From NCBI RefSeq assembly GCF_910592395.1, contig NC_088325.1:2819501-2883500 (forward strand): 64,000 nt of DNA. Reading direction: 5' to 3'. Below the pieces are notes generated by a model. The model made no database searches, had not been told where the DNA came from, and saw only the letters and a program-made list of their open reading frames with translations. A program made the position numbers and the translations under genes. This DNA is from Lineus longissimus. Its lineage: Eukaryota > Nemertea > Pilidiophora > Heteronemertea > Lineidae. Position 1 is the first letter of the stretch; every line of letters begins with the position of its first letter. Below, in pieces: positions 11,359 to 24,091 of this stretch.

Positions 11359-13308
11359 TGAGAGCTGAACTTATGGAGCTTCTGAATGGGATTCGGGCTT
11401 CCAATAGTACTGAAGTGCCAGGCACTGAATCTGAATGGAAGAAAAGGCATTTTGTTGCGCATGCTGACCGGAAGCAAAGACAAGAGGAGCCAGTATTGAG
11501 GTCAATACTTAGGAAAATGGGAAAACATAGTTCATCATGTGCAGTTTGTGTCTCATGTGCGTCGTCAGCTGTTATCAGGTATGACATATTTATAGGAGAT
11601 AAATTTGTTTTCAAAGTGTACATGTAACAGGCACTAAAAATAACTGAAGGAACACAGCTCTTTGATCAAAACACAATTTGTTCTCTAGAATGTGATTCAG
11701 AGTCTGGAGCTGAAGATAGAAGCTGCAAGAACACCACGGTTTTCCCTTGTGCCATGGTCAACCCAGTTTGTTGACCAGGTTTTCCAGCCTTCTGCCCTAT
11801 CTTCGGGAGTTTTTCAATTTAATTATATACACACTTTCATTCTTTTCAGATTCTTATAAAGTTCATTGGTTTAAATAACATGACATGATTTGAAAGATAG
11901 CAATTAACACGACAGTATTAAAGGGGCTTTCTTCATATTAGCAGTTTGTGCAGTTACGATGCATGTCGAGTTCACTGCTATATCGATCAGTTTAAAAGTT
12001 TATCATTTTCATTTCAGATGCTTCAAAGAGTCGGGCTTCTCTACGAAAGCGCCTTGAAAAGGAGAGAAAGCAACTTCAGCATTGTGCTAGTCTGCTGTCA
12101 TGTTTCTGTGGACGAAGTCACGCAAGAGGACTATTTGTTGCCTTGGCATAATCCTGCAGGTTGGCATTCACTTCATATTCATTTACCCACAAACTTCACT
12201 TAGTACATGTAACACAAAGTCCAGGACACAAATAACTCCAAGTGGTAATGTCCTGCAGTCATTTTCGATTGTTCAGAGAAATTGATCCAGCTGTTGTTTA
12301 GCAAGCAATTTGAGGTTTAAAGCCTGGGTCGGCATTTTGCTCTAGGCTTACTGGTACATTGGTCTTCAAGTGATGTAAAGTACATTCTACCTTGTACATT
12401 TAACACAATTTGGTTGCAATGTAGCATTGGTTGCAAGTAAAATGTTAAGTTGCGCCTCAATCTTATCGTCACATTTCTGACATATCCAGCATGTATTTTT
12501 ACCAGCGTTTCGTATGTACATGTAGGAGGGATGGAGCAAGAAACTTTTAGCCTGTAGTCCTAATATTTGTTTCTTCAATTCAGGGAACAAGGGAGAAACA
12601 TTTGCTTTGAAGAAGAAAATAGTTGATATGCATGAACACATGACCAGGTACATCGAGGAATTGCCTGTGCTCATTCAAGAGATGGTATCAACTGTTCTTT
12701 TCTTCAAGTAAAAATTCAACACCTTGGAAGACAGAATCAACACCGTGAACAATGAGGCCATCAAAAACCAATGTAGTGGCCATGCAATTATTTTTACCCA
12801 ACATTTGTGGAGGTTGATGCATACATGTAGTTGTCTTGCTGTGGCACTACCTCTGAATTAACCTGGGCTGTGGATGCAGATCTGGATCTGATTGCAACTT
12901 CGTTCTTTCCCAACTCAGGTTCAGTTTACTAATACATGTACTACGCCCTGCTTTGAATTAATTCAAACCGAATGCCTTTCATTAATCTAACTGGACAGAC
13001 ATAAACTATTGGTTTGCAGATGTATGTGCATTACCTTTGTTGATGACTTCAGAATTTTAATGTCCAGCTCTCCTTCTATTTAAGAAAACCATGGATTGGT
13101 GATGTTGCTGCTGGAATAAAAGGAATTCTACACAGACCTTCTCCTAGAAGCAACAGATGTATTTGAATGTATAGACACTGACATAGAGATCGTGGTGGAT
13201 TTTGAGGAAGGGGAGGTGCAACCTGGTGGTGAAGAATTAAATTCGGAGGAGGATGCGTCTAGCTCTGAGGAGGAGGATTGTGATGACATTGGCATTGAGT
13301 ACGTGTAA
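11359..13308 (+). CDS. Unrecognised multi-exon gene or transposase-gene remnant
   Basis: Several segments have matching acceptor and donor sites. Segment a is 11359-11578 (TTTACAG| ... ATCAG|GTATGA). Exon b is 11689-11778 (TTCTCTAG| ... GACCAG|GTTTTC). Exon c is 12018-12159 (TTTCAG| ... GCAG|GTTGG). Exon d is 12584-12684 (AATTCAG| ... GATG|GTATCA). Joining b, c and d keeps one frame for 111 codons, with local sequence VPWSTQFVDQ, QEDYLLPWHNPAG and FALKKKIVDMHEHM. A final acidic segment ends ...SSSEEEDCDDIGIEYV at the TAA 13306-13308, but its link to d is not in frame as I read it. Segment a also does not join b in frame. The region may be a decayed transposase-type gene, for example the 3' part of a large multi-exon element. 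No family is claimed. Confidence 0.35.
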
Positions 13309-14262
13309 TTAACCCTTTGAAGCCGGATTTATTTCAAAAATCCCGATCTTTTTCGACTTGATTTGGTCTAAGTTTGCCTAAAAGGGTATAGTGGCCCCAA
13401 ATGTCACTCGAAGCTAACAAAGTATGCCACGAGATGCTAACGTTTTCGGAACTCTGTGGCATCTCTTAAGGCCCTTGCAGAGGTTCTCAAGAAGCATGTT
13501 TGTGAATAAGGTGACTTTTTCTAGTGAAAGTTCGAACTTCCAATGCAGTTTATTGGGAAACTACGCCACAAATCAGGTGTTGTGACGACCCTAAAATGAC
13601 GTCATATGGCAAAAAGTGTCAACTGAGGCAAAACTGTTCAGTGAGAGTTTTTTTTTTGCTCGTCTGGCGCTCAGGAATCTGCCAACTGTTCGACGATACA
13701 GCGATGTTCCGGCCATCGGGACGAACTTAACCATGAGGGGGGTACCTGCTGCTGGTTAATTTTTTTATCTGACCGCAGGGGGCTAGGCTGATGTCCTGCA
13801 ACTCCCAAAACGACTTAGAATTATTGCCGGACCACTAGGGACCTTGGAAAATGCCTTTTGCGTAATCTGATATATTGTGAATCCACCAATTATGTATAAG
13901 CAGATTTGTATTACTGGCTGAATGTGAATTTCAGCAGCAATAAAATGATTCTTGCATCAAAATACATGCACTTGTTTTCATTGTTGCTCACCTTGGGTGA
14001 ACACAGCTGATACTATCAGGCTGCCTACATGTATAAAGAAACATCAATTTTTGCCGGAAATGAGCAGACAGGTGTCAAAGATGTGTATGGTCAAGTAGCA
14101 TCTGGTTCATCTTGACTGAGAAAGGTTGTGTATTCAAGTTGCCCTTGTCCTTGTGCCATCCCCTGAAGGCCACGCTTTGAAGTGACTGACCATTGTATTG
14201 TCCTGCATGTACATGTATACATGTAGCGGGCTGTTGGATTACTGAGAAAAATCAAACTACTC
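13309..14262. other. No gene seen
   Basis: Low-information intergenic DNA with scattered TACATGTA words. No repeat or reading frame worth calling. Confidence 0.5.
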
Positions 14263-14910
14263 TGAATGACATCTTCAAAGACCGTACTTCAGTATGCGGT
14301 AGGTGTATTCTGGTTGGATGTGACATTGTCTCAAGTAAACCATCATTCTGAATTACATACCATATGCAGCTGCAGTATTTTGGTTAGAAGTGACATTATA
14401 TCGTACATGTAGGTAAACCCAACTCTTCTGAATGACATCATCAGAGTCATTATTTCCATACGATCAGGCGTATTCAGGTTGGATGTGACATTGTGTCGAA
14501 AGTAAACCGACCATTCTGGATGACGTCTTCAGAGAGGGTATTTCCATACGATCAGGCGTATTCAGGTTGGATGTGACATTGTGTCGAAAGTAAACCGACC
14601 ATTCTGGATGACGTCTTCAGAGACGGTATTTCCATACGATCAGGCGTATTCAGGTTGGATGTGACATTGTGTCGAAAGTAAACCGACCATTCTGGATGAC
14701 GTCTTCAGAGACGGTATTTCCATACGGTCAGGCGTATTCAGGTGGGATGTGACATTTTTTCAAGCATTTTCAATGACATCTTGTGTATATTCTGGGTGGG
14801 TGTGACAAATCCTTATGTAACCCAAACATTCTGAATGACGTCTTCAAAGGCAGTATTTCCGTATGTGGCAGGTGTATTCTTGTTGGACGTGACGTTGTCT
14901 AAAGTAAAGT
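14263..14910. repeat. 88-bp minisatellite, about seven to eight units
   Basis: GGCGTATTCAGGT recurs at 14467, 14555, 14643 and 14731, a regular 88-base step. The central units are nearly identical, and the outer ones (14263-14460 and 14760-14910) are diverged and of uneven length. Each unit has TTGGATGTGACATTG and a CRE-like GATGACGTCTTCAGAG. Confidence 0.9.
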
Positions 14911-16586
14911 GTTACCTTGCTGTTAGGACACTCCAATATCGTCTGCAAATGAAAGGCGTCCTGGTTGTGGAATTTTACCCAAACCAATTCAGCACCGATG
15001 TCCTTATTAGAGAGGTATCCACCGAGGGAGGCTCCAAGTCCTATGTACATGTAAAGTACGCTGTAATTTGCAATCCTAGCACATGTAGCCAGACTTCTCT
15101 ATTCATGCCAATTCAAGAGGAACTCAGTATCAAGTGCCGGTCTGGATATTGTTTCAAGGTATGAATTCAGTGACCATCTCACAGGTACATGTTTTTTGAA
15201 GCAAAAATGACTCAAGTCACTTAGTCTTGGGTGTGACCACACTCAAAAAGACTAAATGATTTACCCGTAGTCTTTTAGGCTTCAAAATACTTTTGAGATG
15301 GTCCCTTATAATACATGCAGTCAAGTCGCTGTGAGGTAGCAAAGATAAAGGCAAGACTATATGTATCTACGCCACGTTTATTGAATGATACATGTATACA
15401 ACAGCCACAGATTGTCTGAAAAAACAATAATTCCACAGTACATGTACATGTAACTTACATTTACTTTAAATGAGACCTTTGAAAGATATGATAAGTTTAC
15501 ATTGTTACTATATTTGTGCCAATTCAATATTATCCATTATGTAATCTTTCATCAAAAGTGATCATGTGAGTTTATGTCAGAATGAATAATGCGTGGAGGT
15601 GAAGAAGGAATACCGAAATACGTGAATTCCACTGAACAAAAAAACACAGGCGGGAGGATTTGCACAAATTCACATCAATTTTTTCAACAATCAAAAGACA
15701 TGAGGTGCATCACTTCTTGTGCGTTCCGGAACCTAAAATAGAGGAAATTAAAAGAACCACTATTATGCAGATATTAGTATCACACGACATCATATCATTT
15801 TCTTCAAGGGTACACTACCAAAATATATGGAATCAAGGCGAAGAAAACAAGCAAATCTCAATTACACTGCATTCATGCAGTTGCTGCAACCTCATACTGG
15901 TTTGAGATCCCTTTGAACCAAAGACTTCCACTGCTTTGAAGTGTTCCCAACAATTTTCTCACACCAGCGAAGTGTTTTTATTGAATAGAAACCGTTCTGT
16001 AATTGCAATACAAAAGCCTTTTGAATGGACAGGTGAGTTTTATGACATCTTTTAATGTATCAGCTGAAGGAATTTCAATAAATTGATTGTCAATCCTCCC
16101 AAATTGTCCCCCCCCCCCCCCCCCCCCCCCCCCCACCCCGATTGGATCTGAGGATACAGGGGTCAGTTCCTCATTAAACCTTTCAACAACTGAACATTTG
16201 GCTAAATATTTCTTTGTAATCTCATTGCATCATGCACTCCGAGGAGTCCATTATTTCAATGAAAATATCACATAACTGTTTGTTTTTGCTCCGCAAATTA
16301 AATTTCTAAATCAGCTTATGGTTGCAAATTTCTAAATCAGCTTATGGTTGCAAATTTCTATCAAAAATCCTATCCTCGTGATGATGTGATGCAATGATGC
16401 CATGAAGACAAGTGCTACATTTTCTATATATCTTATGACCACTGTTATTTCCAACACGGCAACTTGAATCTAATAAAAATGTCTTACCCTTCGCCTTGCT
16501 TGCTTTTCCCTTGCTGGCTTTTCTTTTCTGAAAAAAGTGGTACGTGTTTCCATTGATAGTGCTTCTTACATGTACATGTACAATAA
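14911..16586. other. No gene seen; short repeats and a 27-base poly-C run
   Basis: A 26-bp direct repeat (AAATTTCTAAATCAGC...) is present two and a half times at about 16298-16360. A poly-C tract covers about 16108-16134. Several TACATGTA clusters occur, for instance near 15440. No supported coding sequence. Confidence 0.5.
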
Positions 16587-16721
16587 GAAAACCGCACGAG
16601 TGTCTGATCCGAGTATCCAGATTGCACGAGATGATTTTCTACGGCTTGAAAAGCTCTCGACCTGCGTAGAAAATCATCGAGTGCAATCTGGATACTCGGA
16701 TCAGACACTCGTGCAGTTTTC
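16587..16721. repeat. Near-perfect hairpin, 57-bp arms with a 21-base loop
   Basis: The left arm 16587-16643 (GCACGAGTGTCTGATCCGAG...) is complementary to the right arm 16665-16721 at about 54 of 57 positions. This is too long and too exact for chance. The size suits a minimal foldback MITE or a hairpin relic of a larger inverted-repeat element. Frames in both directions are by-products of the palindrome. Confidence 0.85.
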
Positions 16722-17084
16722 TATTTATCATATACGTCTGCCAGATCACTGCACTTAGGGTATATGATAAAAGTGCTTAACGACAGACAAAGTGAAAGCC
16801 AACAATGCTGGACAAGATGAAATCGTAAGGATATAAGCTCACCCATGTGAGCCAAGAATAGAAAATGCCCACAACATTACCATGACAAAAAAGGGAACTT
16901 TTGACTTTTACACTAGAATTAGAAATTACAATTAGAAAATTAGACAACCAAACCATTGGGTACATGCGTACTGGTTATCAAATTGGATATTGGTGGTACA
17001 ATAATAACACACACTCAGGTTTGATAAGAAAGAATTTGAAAATACACTATTATTTCTGGAGGCCAAGGCAAAAATTAGAGAGTA
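16722..17084. other. No gene seen
   Basis: AT-rich sequence between the hairpin and the Tc1 left end. No motif found. Confidence 0.5.
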
Positions 17085-19170
<2,086 letters not shown>

Positions 19171-19274
19171 TGTGGGCTTATAATAAACCGTGAGATGCAC
19201 TTAATGATTACCTACCCATATCGCCATATCACAAGTTTGCATCTCACAGTTTATGTGATTTATAATAGCCCACA
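19171..19274. repeat. Foldback MITE, ~104 bp
   Basis: TGTGGGCTTATAATAAACCG at 19171 is mirrored by GATTTATAATAGCCCACA ending at 19274. GAGATGCA and TGCATCTC pair further in. There is a loop of about 40 bases and no coding capacity. Confidence 0.7.
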
Positions 19275-19569
19275 CTGTCACTGCGTCTGCATGGCCATGG
19301 CCATGATGGCCCGTGAGTGTGAGTGTCAGTGAGTGTGCTCACCTAACATAACATTAACAATAATACCAATACTAGTAATAGGCCTACCCATCTCCTATAG
19401 GTGAAACAAGCAAACAAATCAAGATTCCGCTTATCTTAAATGTCAAGGGTCCATAAATAACTTTATACCTCTGTCAGTCTGCACAGCAGCTGCCTTCTGT
19501 TCATGCATTTCATTTCAGTTACATTCGATGCACCATGTGCAAAGGCCTATGTTACTGACAATGGGTGAG

Positions 19570-19651
19570 GTCAAGTTTTGAGTAAAGTAAAGATAACCCT
19601 AAGATTTTTACCCTAGGGTAAAGGTAACCCCTAATAAACTCAAAACTTGAC
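19570..19651. repeat. Short inverted repeat (GTCAAGTTTTGAG / CTCAAAACTTGAC)
   Basis: The ends pair over at least 13 bases, with further pairing of TAAAGATAACC with GGTAACC-like sequence. A third related word, AAGTCAAGTTTGGGG, lies near 19846. The repeats stand just upstream of the Harbinger transposase and could include that element's terminus, but no right partner was found. Confidence 0.45.
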
Positions 19652-19864
19652 TTCTCTCCGAGGGTAAAGTTTACCTTGAGTTAACCCGGAGTAAACGCTG
19701 GTAAGTTGGTAAGTTTTACTCAAATTATACCCCAGGGTAAAGTCTACCTGAGCAAAGCAGCCATCTTTGTTAAAAGTAGAAGGAAAAATGCATTAGGGTA
19801 ATCTTTACACTATGGGTGTTAACTCATAGTTTACTCGGAAAGAAGTCAAGTTTGGGGTAACCAT

Positions 19865-20824
19865 TTGGAGGCAAGAAAGAACCTGTCAGACATGTTTTTT
19901 ATGCCAGTCCATGTTCATGCTCTTGCCCAACAAAGGCATGAGAATTATTTTAGGAGGCCAGCTTATAGTGAAGAACCGGTGCACAGACATTTACGGCTAA
20001 CAGATGGACAATTCGATGAAATATGTGCGGAATACCATAATTGGAGACAACAACAAGGAGGAGGAAACAGGAGGTATTTATTCTCTGTGAAGAGAATGGA
20101 GACATTTTTGCTGTATTTGGCCTCTGGTGGCTACCACCGACAAATTGGATACACACAGGGTATAGCCAAATCAACAGCCATATTACACAGTAGGGAAGTT
20201 TCAGACTTCTTTATGGATATAGCTGGCGAGCACATTGCATTTCCACGGAGGGAAGAACTTGACCAGTTAAGCACTAGCGTTCGGGATGTAAATGGTGTTG
20301 AAAAACATGTTGTCATGTATTTGGATGGTGTAATCATAAAAATTCAGCGTCCAGATCATGCTGGAGACGCTTACTACTGTGGCCGGCCTGGTAAAAGCTG
20401 TGACTCTATAAACACCCAGTATATTGTTGACAAGTTTGGCAGAGTACGTCATCTCATCACAGGGCTTCCAGGAGCAACACATGACAAGACTGCTACAAAA
20501 TGGGGTGATGACTTCATGAGATAATTGGATCAACTTCCGGACGATGATGTTGTGCTTGGTGATGCTGCTTACCGGAATTTGCATCCTGTTGTTTTGGTCC
20601 CATTTATAGGAAATAACCTTCAACCAGACCAGTTCGCTTTCAACAATCGCTGTACCAGAATTCGTCAAATTGTTGAACGTACCATTGGGGCATCTGAACT
20701 CAAATGGCGCATGAATCAAATGAAGGAGAATAGGTATCCTGCCAAGTATGGCCCCTTATTTGCTGCCAAATGTACCATTGCAACTTGTGTGTTACATAAT
20801 CGATACACCAATTTCTTGGGGTAA
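19865..20824 (+). pseudogene. PIF/Harbinger transposase (DDE_4 type) with one internal stop
   Basis: The frame is continuous for 219 codons, then has a TAA at 20522-20524, then continues in the same frame for 99 codons. The catalytic triad is visible: Asp in VMYLDGVIIKI (about residue 153), Asp in VVLGDAAYR (about 20569) and Glu in RQIVERTIGASELKWR (about 20665). AYYCGRPGKSCDSINTQYI and GLPGATHDKTA are characteristic of the family. The first ATG I can use and the real start are uncertain, because 19862-19864 gives a TTG. A single nonsense change separates it from an intact ORF. Harbinger elements normally need a Myb-like partner protein; the coiled-coil exon at 21333-21586 on the other strand is a candidate for its C-terminus. 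Confidence 0.85.
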
Positions 20825-21332
20825 CATATGTGGTCACAACCCCAAGATGAACCTAATTACAAAGTTATAGAAAACAAAGATAATAGTTTGTATTAACTCT
20901 GAACTTTGTTCAATAAAAACTCTAAGCAAAATGCACAACCTGTACTCTAAAGACGGTGATTATCTTCCATCAAAAAATATTTTTGCTTTCATTTCTTACC
21001 TCTACATGAGAAACAACTAAAATATGCCGGTACAAAATATGATTAAGGCAAGTGCTAATCAGTGGATAGAATCAAGAATCATTCTTAATTAATCATGATA
21101 TTGATAATTACTCATGGATACGCCAGTGAACAGAAAAATGTCCAATCGCAAATACTCTTGCTAAATGTTACACACCATCAGTTTGTGTTTTTACCAGTTT
21201 TATGAATGAGACGCGTCTTTATCGGAATGTAGGAATGTCCTGTAAGTATCCTGTATTTAGCACAGTTATGTATCATAAACGAGAAAATAACTTGTTCTTT
21301 CAAAGAAGTTTCTCTCGATCAATCGAAATGTT
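20825..21332. other. No gene seen
   Basis: AT-rich tail behind the Harbinger transposase. AATAAA stands at about 20913. No right terminal inverted repeat was identified. Confidence 0.5.
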
Positions 21333-21586
21333 TTAATCCATATCCGAAACGTTATCCAAGACAACGTTTTCAAACTGGATTCCAGTGGAGTGAGCAAATG
21401 CTTCCCTGATCAAGCGAACTTCCCCAACAAGGGATTGAAGGATGGCATTTTGTTTCTGCAGTATCTCCAGGTATTTCTCTTGCGCATTAACAGCTGAATC
21501 CAGGAGATCAGGCTTTGCTTTCTTTAATCCTGAACTTGTTGTAGCTTTTTCACGACCTTGAGTTGTCACACGTGCAGATCCAGAGG
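21333..21586 (-). CDS. Terminal exon with coiled coil, possible Harbinger accessory (Myb-like) protein C-terminus
   Basis: A good acceptor (TTCTACCCCCACAG|CC) opens a frame of about 83 codons ending at a TGA or TAA-type stop at 21333. Residues such as AVNAQEKYLEILQKQNAILQ and SLVGEVRLIREAF form a clear heptad pattern. It is tail-to-tail with the Harbinger transposase about 500 bases away. Harbinger elements carry a second, DNA-binding gene whose C-terminus is often coiled. The assignment is inference from position and composition; the DNA-binding part is not seen. Confidence 0.4.
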
Positions 21587-21831
21587 CTGTGGGGGTAGAA
21601 CTGCGGCTACTACAGGCAAAACAGGCCCCTCGTCAATCTCCAAATCTTCGTCTCCCAAATCTACTGATGATGGGCATGGGCTGATGGACCGTTTTTTTCC
21701 CGCCTTGAAAAGTTGGACTGGTCTGACTACACCAGATGTTGGTGTAATGACGACATCTGGACGTGCTGCTCCCCCTTTTGGAAAGTACAAGTCATAGTAA
21801 GTCTGAAAGTGTTCATGTTGTGAAGGCAGGT

Positions 21832-21969
21832 CTAGAGTGGTGCACGGGTGTGGCACAGCCAGGGGCAGGCTCTGTAAACTATTATGCATTGACAGAGCAC
21901 AGGAATGTCATCTTTACGGAATCTGAATTCGTTCCAACATTGATCATCCGTGTAAGTCTCTAAATCGAA
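21832..21969 (-). pseudogene. Harbinger-like transposase N-terminal fragment
   Basis: FDLETYTDDQCWNEFRFRKD followed by DIPVLCQCI matches the pattern that precedes the catalytic domain in many DDE_4 transposases (FxLDxxxDxECxxxFRFxKxDI). The frame ends at 21832 with no catalytic core behind it. The fragment directly follows the donor site of the MULE exon. A different element from the one at 19865 is likely, since that one has its own N-terminus. Confidence 0.45.
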
Positions 21970-21983
21970 TCTAGGCAACTTAC

Positions 21984-22680
21984 CACCAGAAGTCGCACCA
22001 TCAGGTAGAAGGACAGGTTTCCCCGACTGGCGTGGCGATTGAGGGCTCCATGCCACCCCTCAACATCGTTGTTGGTCCTGACGGGCTGCATGAAGACGCT
22101 CCAGGTAGCTGGCTTCAGTAGGTGGCAATCGATCCACTGGCGGCGAATGTACGTGGTAAGGCGTTGCAATGAGTCGGTCGTGGCTTTCTGTTCCAGGCGG
22201 GCGAAGATTTGCGGGATGAACTCGGCTGGCAGATACGGCAGAGCGAGAAGCTGGCGGCAGATCTTGTGCGTCGCATTGTCGTTCTTGTAGGCTGGTGCCA
22301 AACCAATGTCCTGTATCTTTCGCCAGATGCACTGGGCCCAATGGAACGCGCATCCCAGTATCTTGACGTTTCCGAAGACGGCCCGAATGGCGTTCCAAAT
22401 TGACGAAACTTGGTCAAAAAATTTGTCATGCCTCTAGTACATGCTCGTCGACTCTCCTTCATCTTCTCACCAACGACGGGAATCTCGTGCGTCCATGGCG
22501 TCTTGGAGTCCATGACCTTGACCCTTACGGCCTTCATGTCGCTATCCTCTGTCACATATGAGGCGGCTTGCTTGTGGAGCTCAATGACTGACTTTTGAAA
22601 GCGGCTGCCGGGGGTGCAGAAGTAGAAAATGTCCCCCTGGAAAAAGTGTCCGGGTCCTGTGCCATGTGAACGGATGAGGG
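21984..22680 (-). pseudogene. MULE-type transposase fragment (C-terminal half)
   Basis: The upstream part reads GHFFQGDIFYFCTPGSRFQK and ELHKQAASYV in one frame. Near 22415 the frame must shift by one base to continue with IWNAIRAVFGNVKILGCAFH, WAQCIWRKIQDIGLAPAY and, at the end, RTNNDVEGWHGALNRHA. The NAI-VFP-x-GCxFHW-x-Q run and the TNNDxExWH motif are typical of animal MULE transposases. The last exon stops at 21984 in front of a consensus donor, GGTG|GTAAGT. The N-terminal half and the zinc-finger region are not seen. Dead by frameshift. Confidence 0.7.
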
Positions 22681-22686
22681 TTAGAG

Positions 22687-23043
22687 ACTAGATATCACCA
22701 ATTCACACTACTGACAGACTGTGACATCTCTAATTGCGTAATTAAGGGTGACACGATGAAGGCCTGACTAGATATCACTAATTCACACTACTGACAGACT
22801 GTGACATCTCTTATTGCGTAATTAAGGGTAACACGATGAAGGCCTCACTAGACATCACTAATTCACACTACTGACAGACTGTGACATCTCTTATTGCGTA
22901 ATTAAGGGTAACACGATGAAGGCCTCACTAGATATCACCAATTCACACTACTGACAGACTGTGACATCTCTTATTGCGTAATTAAGGGTGACAAGATGAA
23001 AGCCTGACTAGATATCGTCAATTCACACTACTGACAGACTGAT
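22687..23043. repeat. 80-bp tandem repeat, about 4.5 units
   Basis: ACTAGATATCACC/TAATTCACAC recurs at 22687, 22767, 22847, 22927 and 23007. Units contain CTACTGACAGACTGTGACATC and GCGTAATTAAGGGTRACA. They differ by only a few bases, so expansion is recent. Confidence 0.92.
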
Positions 23044-23518
23044 ATTTTGACTTGATATATTTTATATTATCGTTATTATCATAATTATTATCTGATCTGC
23101 ACTATTTCATTTTCTAACTTTATCCACCTATACATGTATATATGATAACGGAACTAAATTGGTTCTTTCACCCTGCATGTAATATTCTGCTCCAATACCT
23201 ATTACTATGATCATTATTGTCATTTAAAGAAACCTCCTTAGAAGAACAATAAATTCAGCATAATAATGCGGCCCCATTAATGTGTACAATTATATTGCGA
23301 ACACAGTATTGATATTTGTCCGTTTGTCACATTGATGGTAAAGTAGTAAAGCTAGGGTCAAATACTAGTATTGTGAAAATGAGCGGCCCCAAATGAGAAG
23401 TAGTGTTATAGGGGATTTCGACTAGATATGCCAATGATCCATATCATATTGAGTGTGCAGTGGTGTATGTGGTATCCCCTCATACAAAGTTTTTCTAAAT
23501 CTGACAATCCCTGTAAAT
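23044..23518. other. No gene seen
   Basis: AT-rich. No repeat or frame worth calling. Confidence 0.5.
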
Positions 23519-23790
23519 CTATGTATCAATGGATTTTAGGTAATCCGTGCGAATTCTTGCATATTTTGTACATTGCATACAGAAATGGATTTCATTTTCT
23601 ACATCACTTCCACAGAGCAAACATAATCGTAAATCTTTTGTACATTGCATACAGAAATGGATTTCATTTTCTACATCACTTCCACAGAGCAAACATAATC
23701 GTAAATCTTTTGTACATTGCATACAGAAATGGATTTCATTTTCTACATCACTTCCACAGAGCAAACATAATCGTAAATCTCTATTCGGGC
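23519..23790 (-). pseudogene. LINE ORF2 C-terminal zinc-knuckle fragment, amplified three times in tandem
   Basis: On the minus strand the frame reads CLLCGSDVENEIHFCMQC three times at a 72-base (24-codon) step. It ends KYARIRTDYLKSID at the C-terminal end. CxxCG...ExHFxxxC is the pattern near the C-terminus of many non-LTR retrotransposon ORF2 proteins. The tandem step preserves frame, so both strands are open. The reverse transcriptase is absent, so this is a 5'-truncated LINE tail with a local 72-bp triplication. Confidence 0.6.
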
Positions 23791-23995
23791 TTTTGTTTCA
23801 TATACCTGCCCGCCCATCTAGATTTGGAGCTTATGGCGATTACCCCAGGCAAAGCCCAAGCCCAAGCCCCCAATGCCAAGCCACCTTCAATTGAAAGCGA
23901 GGACGTTTTTGACACGAGGACGTTTTGGTACCTTGAAAGCGAAGACGTTTTGGCATGGGGACGTTTTCACTGGATACCGCTGGATCATATGTTAC

Positions 23996-24091
23996 CCCCC
24001 TTGGCACCGCCATTTCTTCAAAAAGTAGGTACACAAACTCATCATCTTCATTTTCAATCGCCAAATACAAGAGTTCTCTGAGTGCCGCCAT
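23996..24091 (-). CDS. Possible first coding exon of an unknown gene
   Basis: ATG at 24091 opens MAALRELLYLAIENEDDEFV, then YLLFEEMAVPRG, up to a potential donor (GGGG|GTAACA). The ATGGCGGC start context and the acidic helix resemble first exons of transposase-type genes in invertebrates. The next exon was not identified. Just upstream (24119-24187) is a hairpin, ACGTAACCGTTTT...AAAACGGTTACGT. Confidence 0.3.

Noticed and set aside
16484-16758. Overlapping ORFs on both strands with similar protein sequence
   Set aside because: Both are by-products of the 57-bp-arm palindrome.
22687-23043. CRISPR array
   Set aside because: The 80-bp repeats are directly adjacent without unique spacers, and the DNA is of animal type.
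23428-24081. 217-codon plus-strand ORF with 24-residue repeats
   Set aside because: It is the shadow of the tandem 72-bp repeat; the minus strand carries the recognisable LINE zinc-knuckle.
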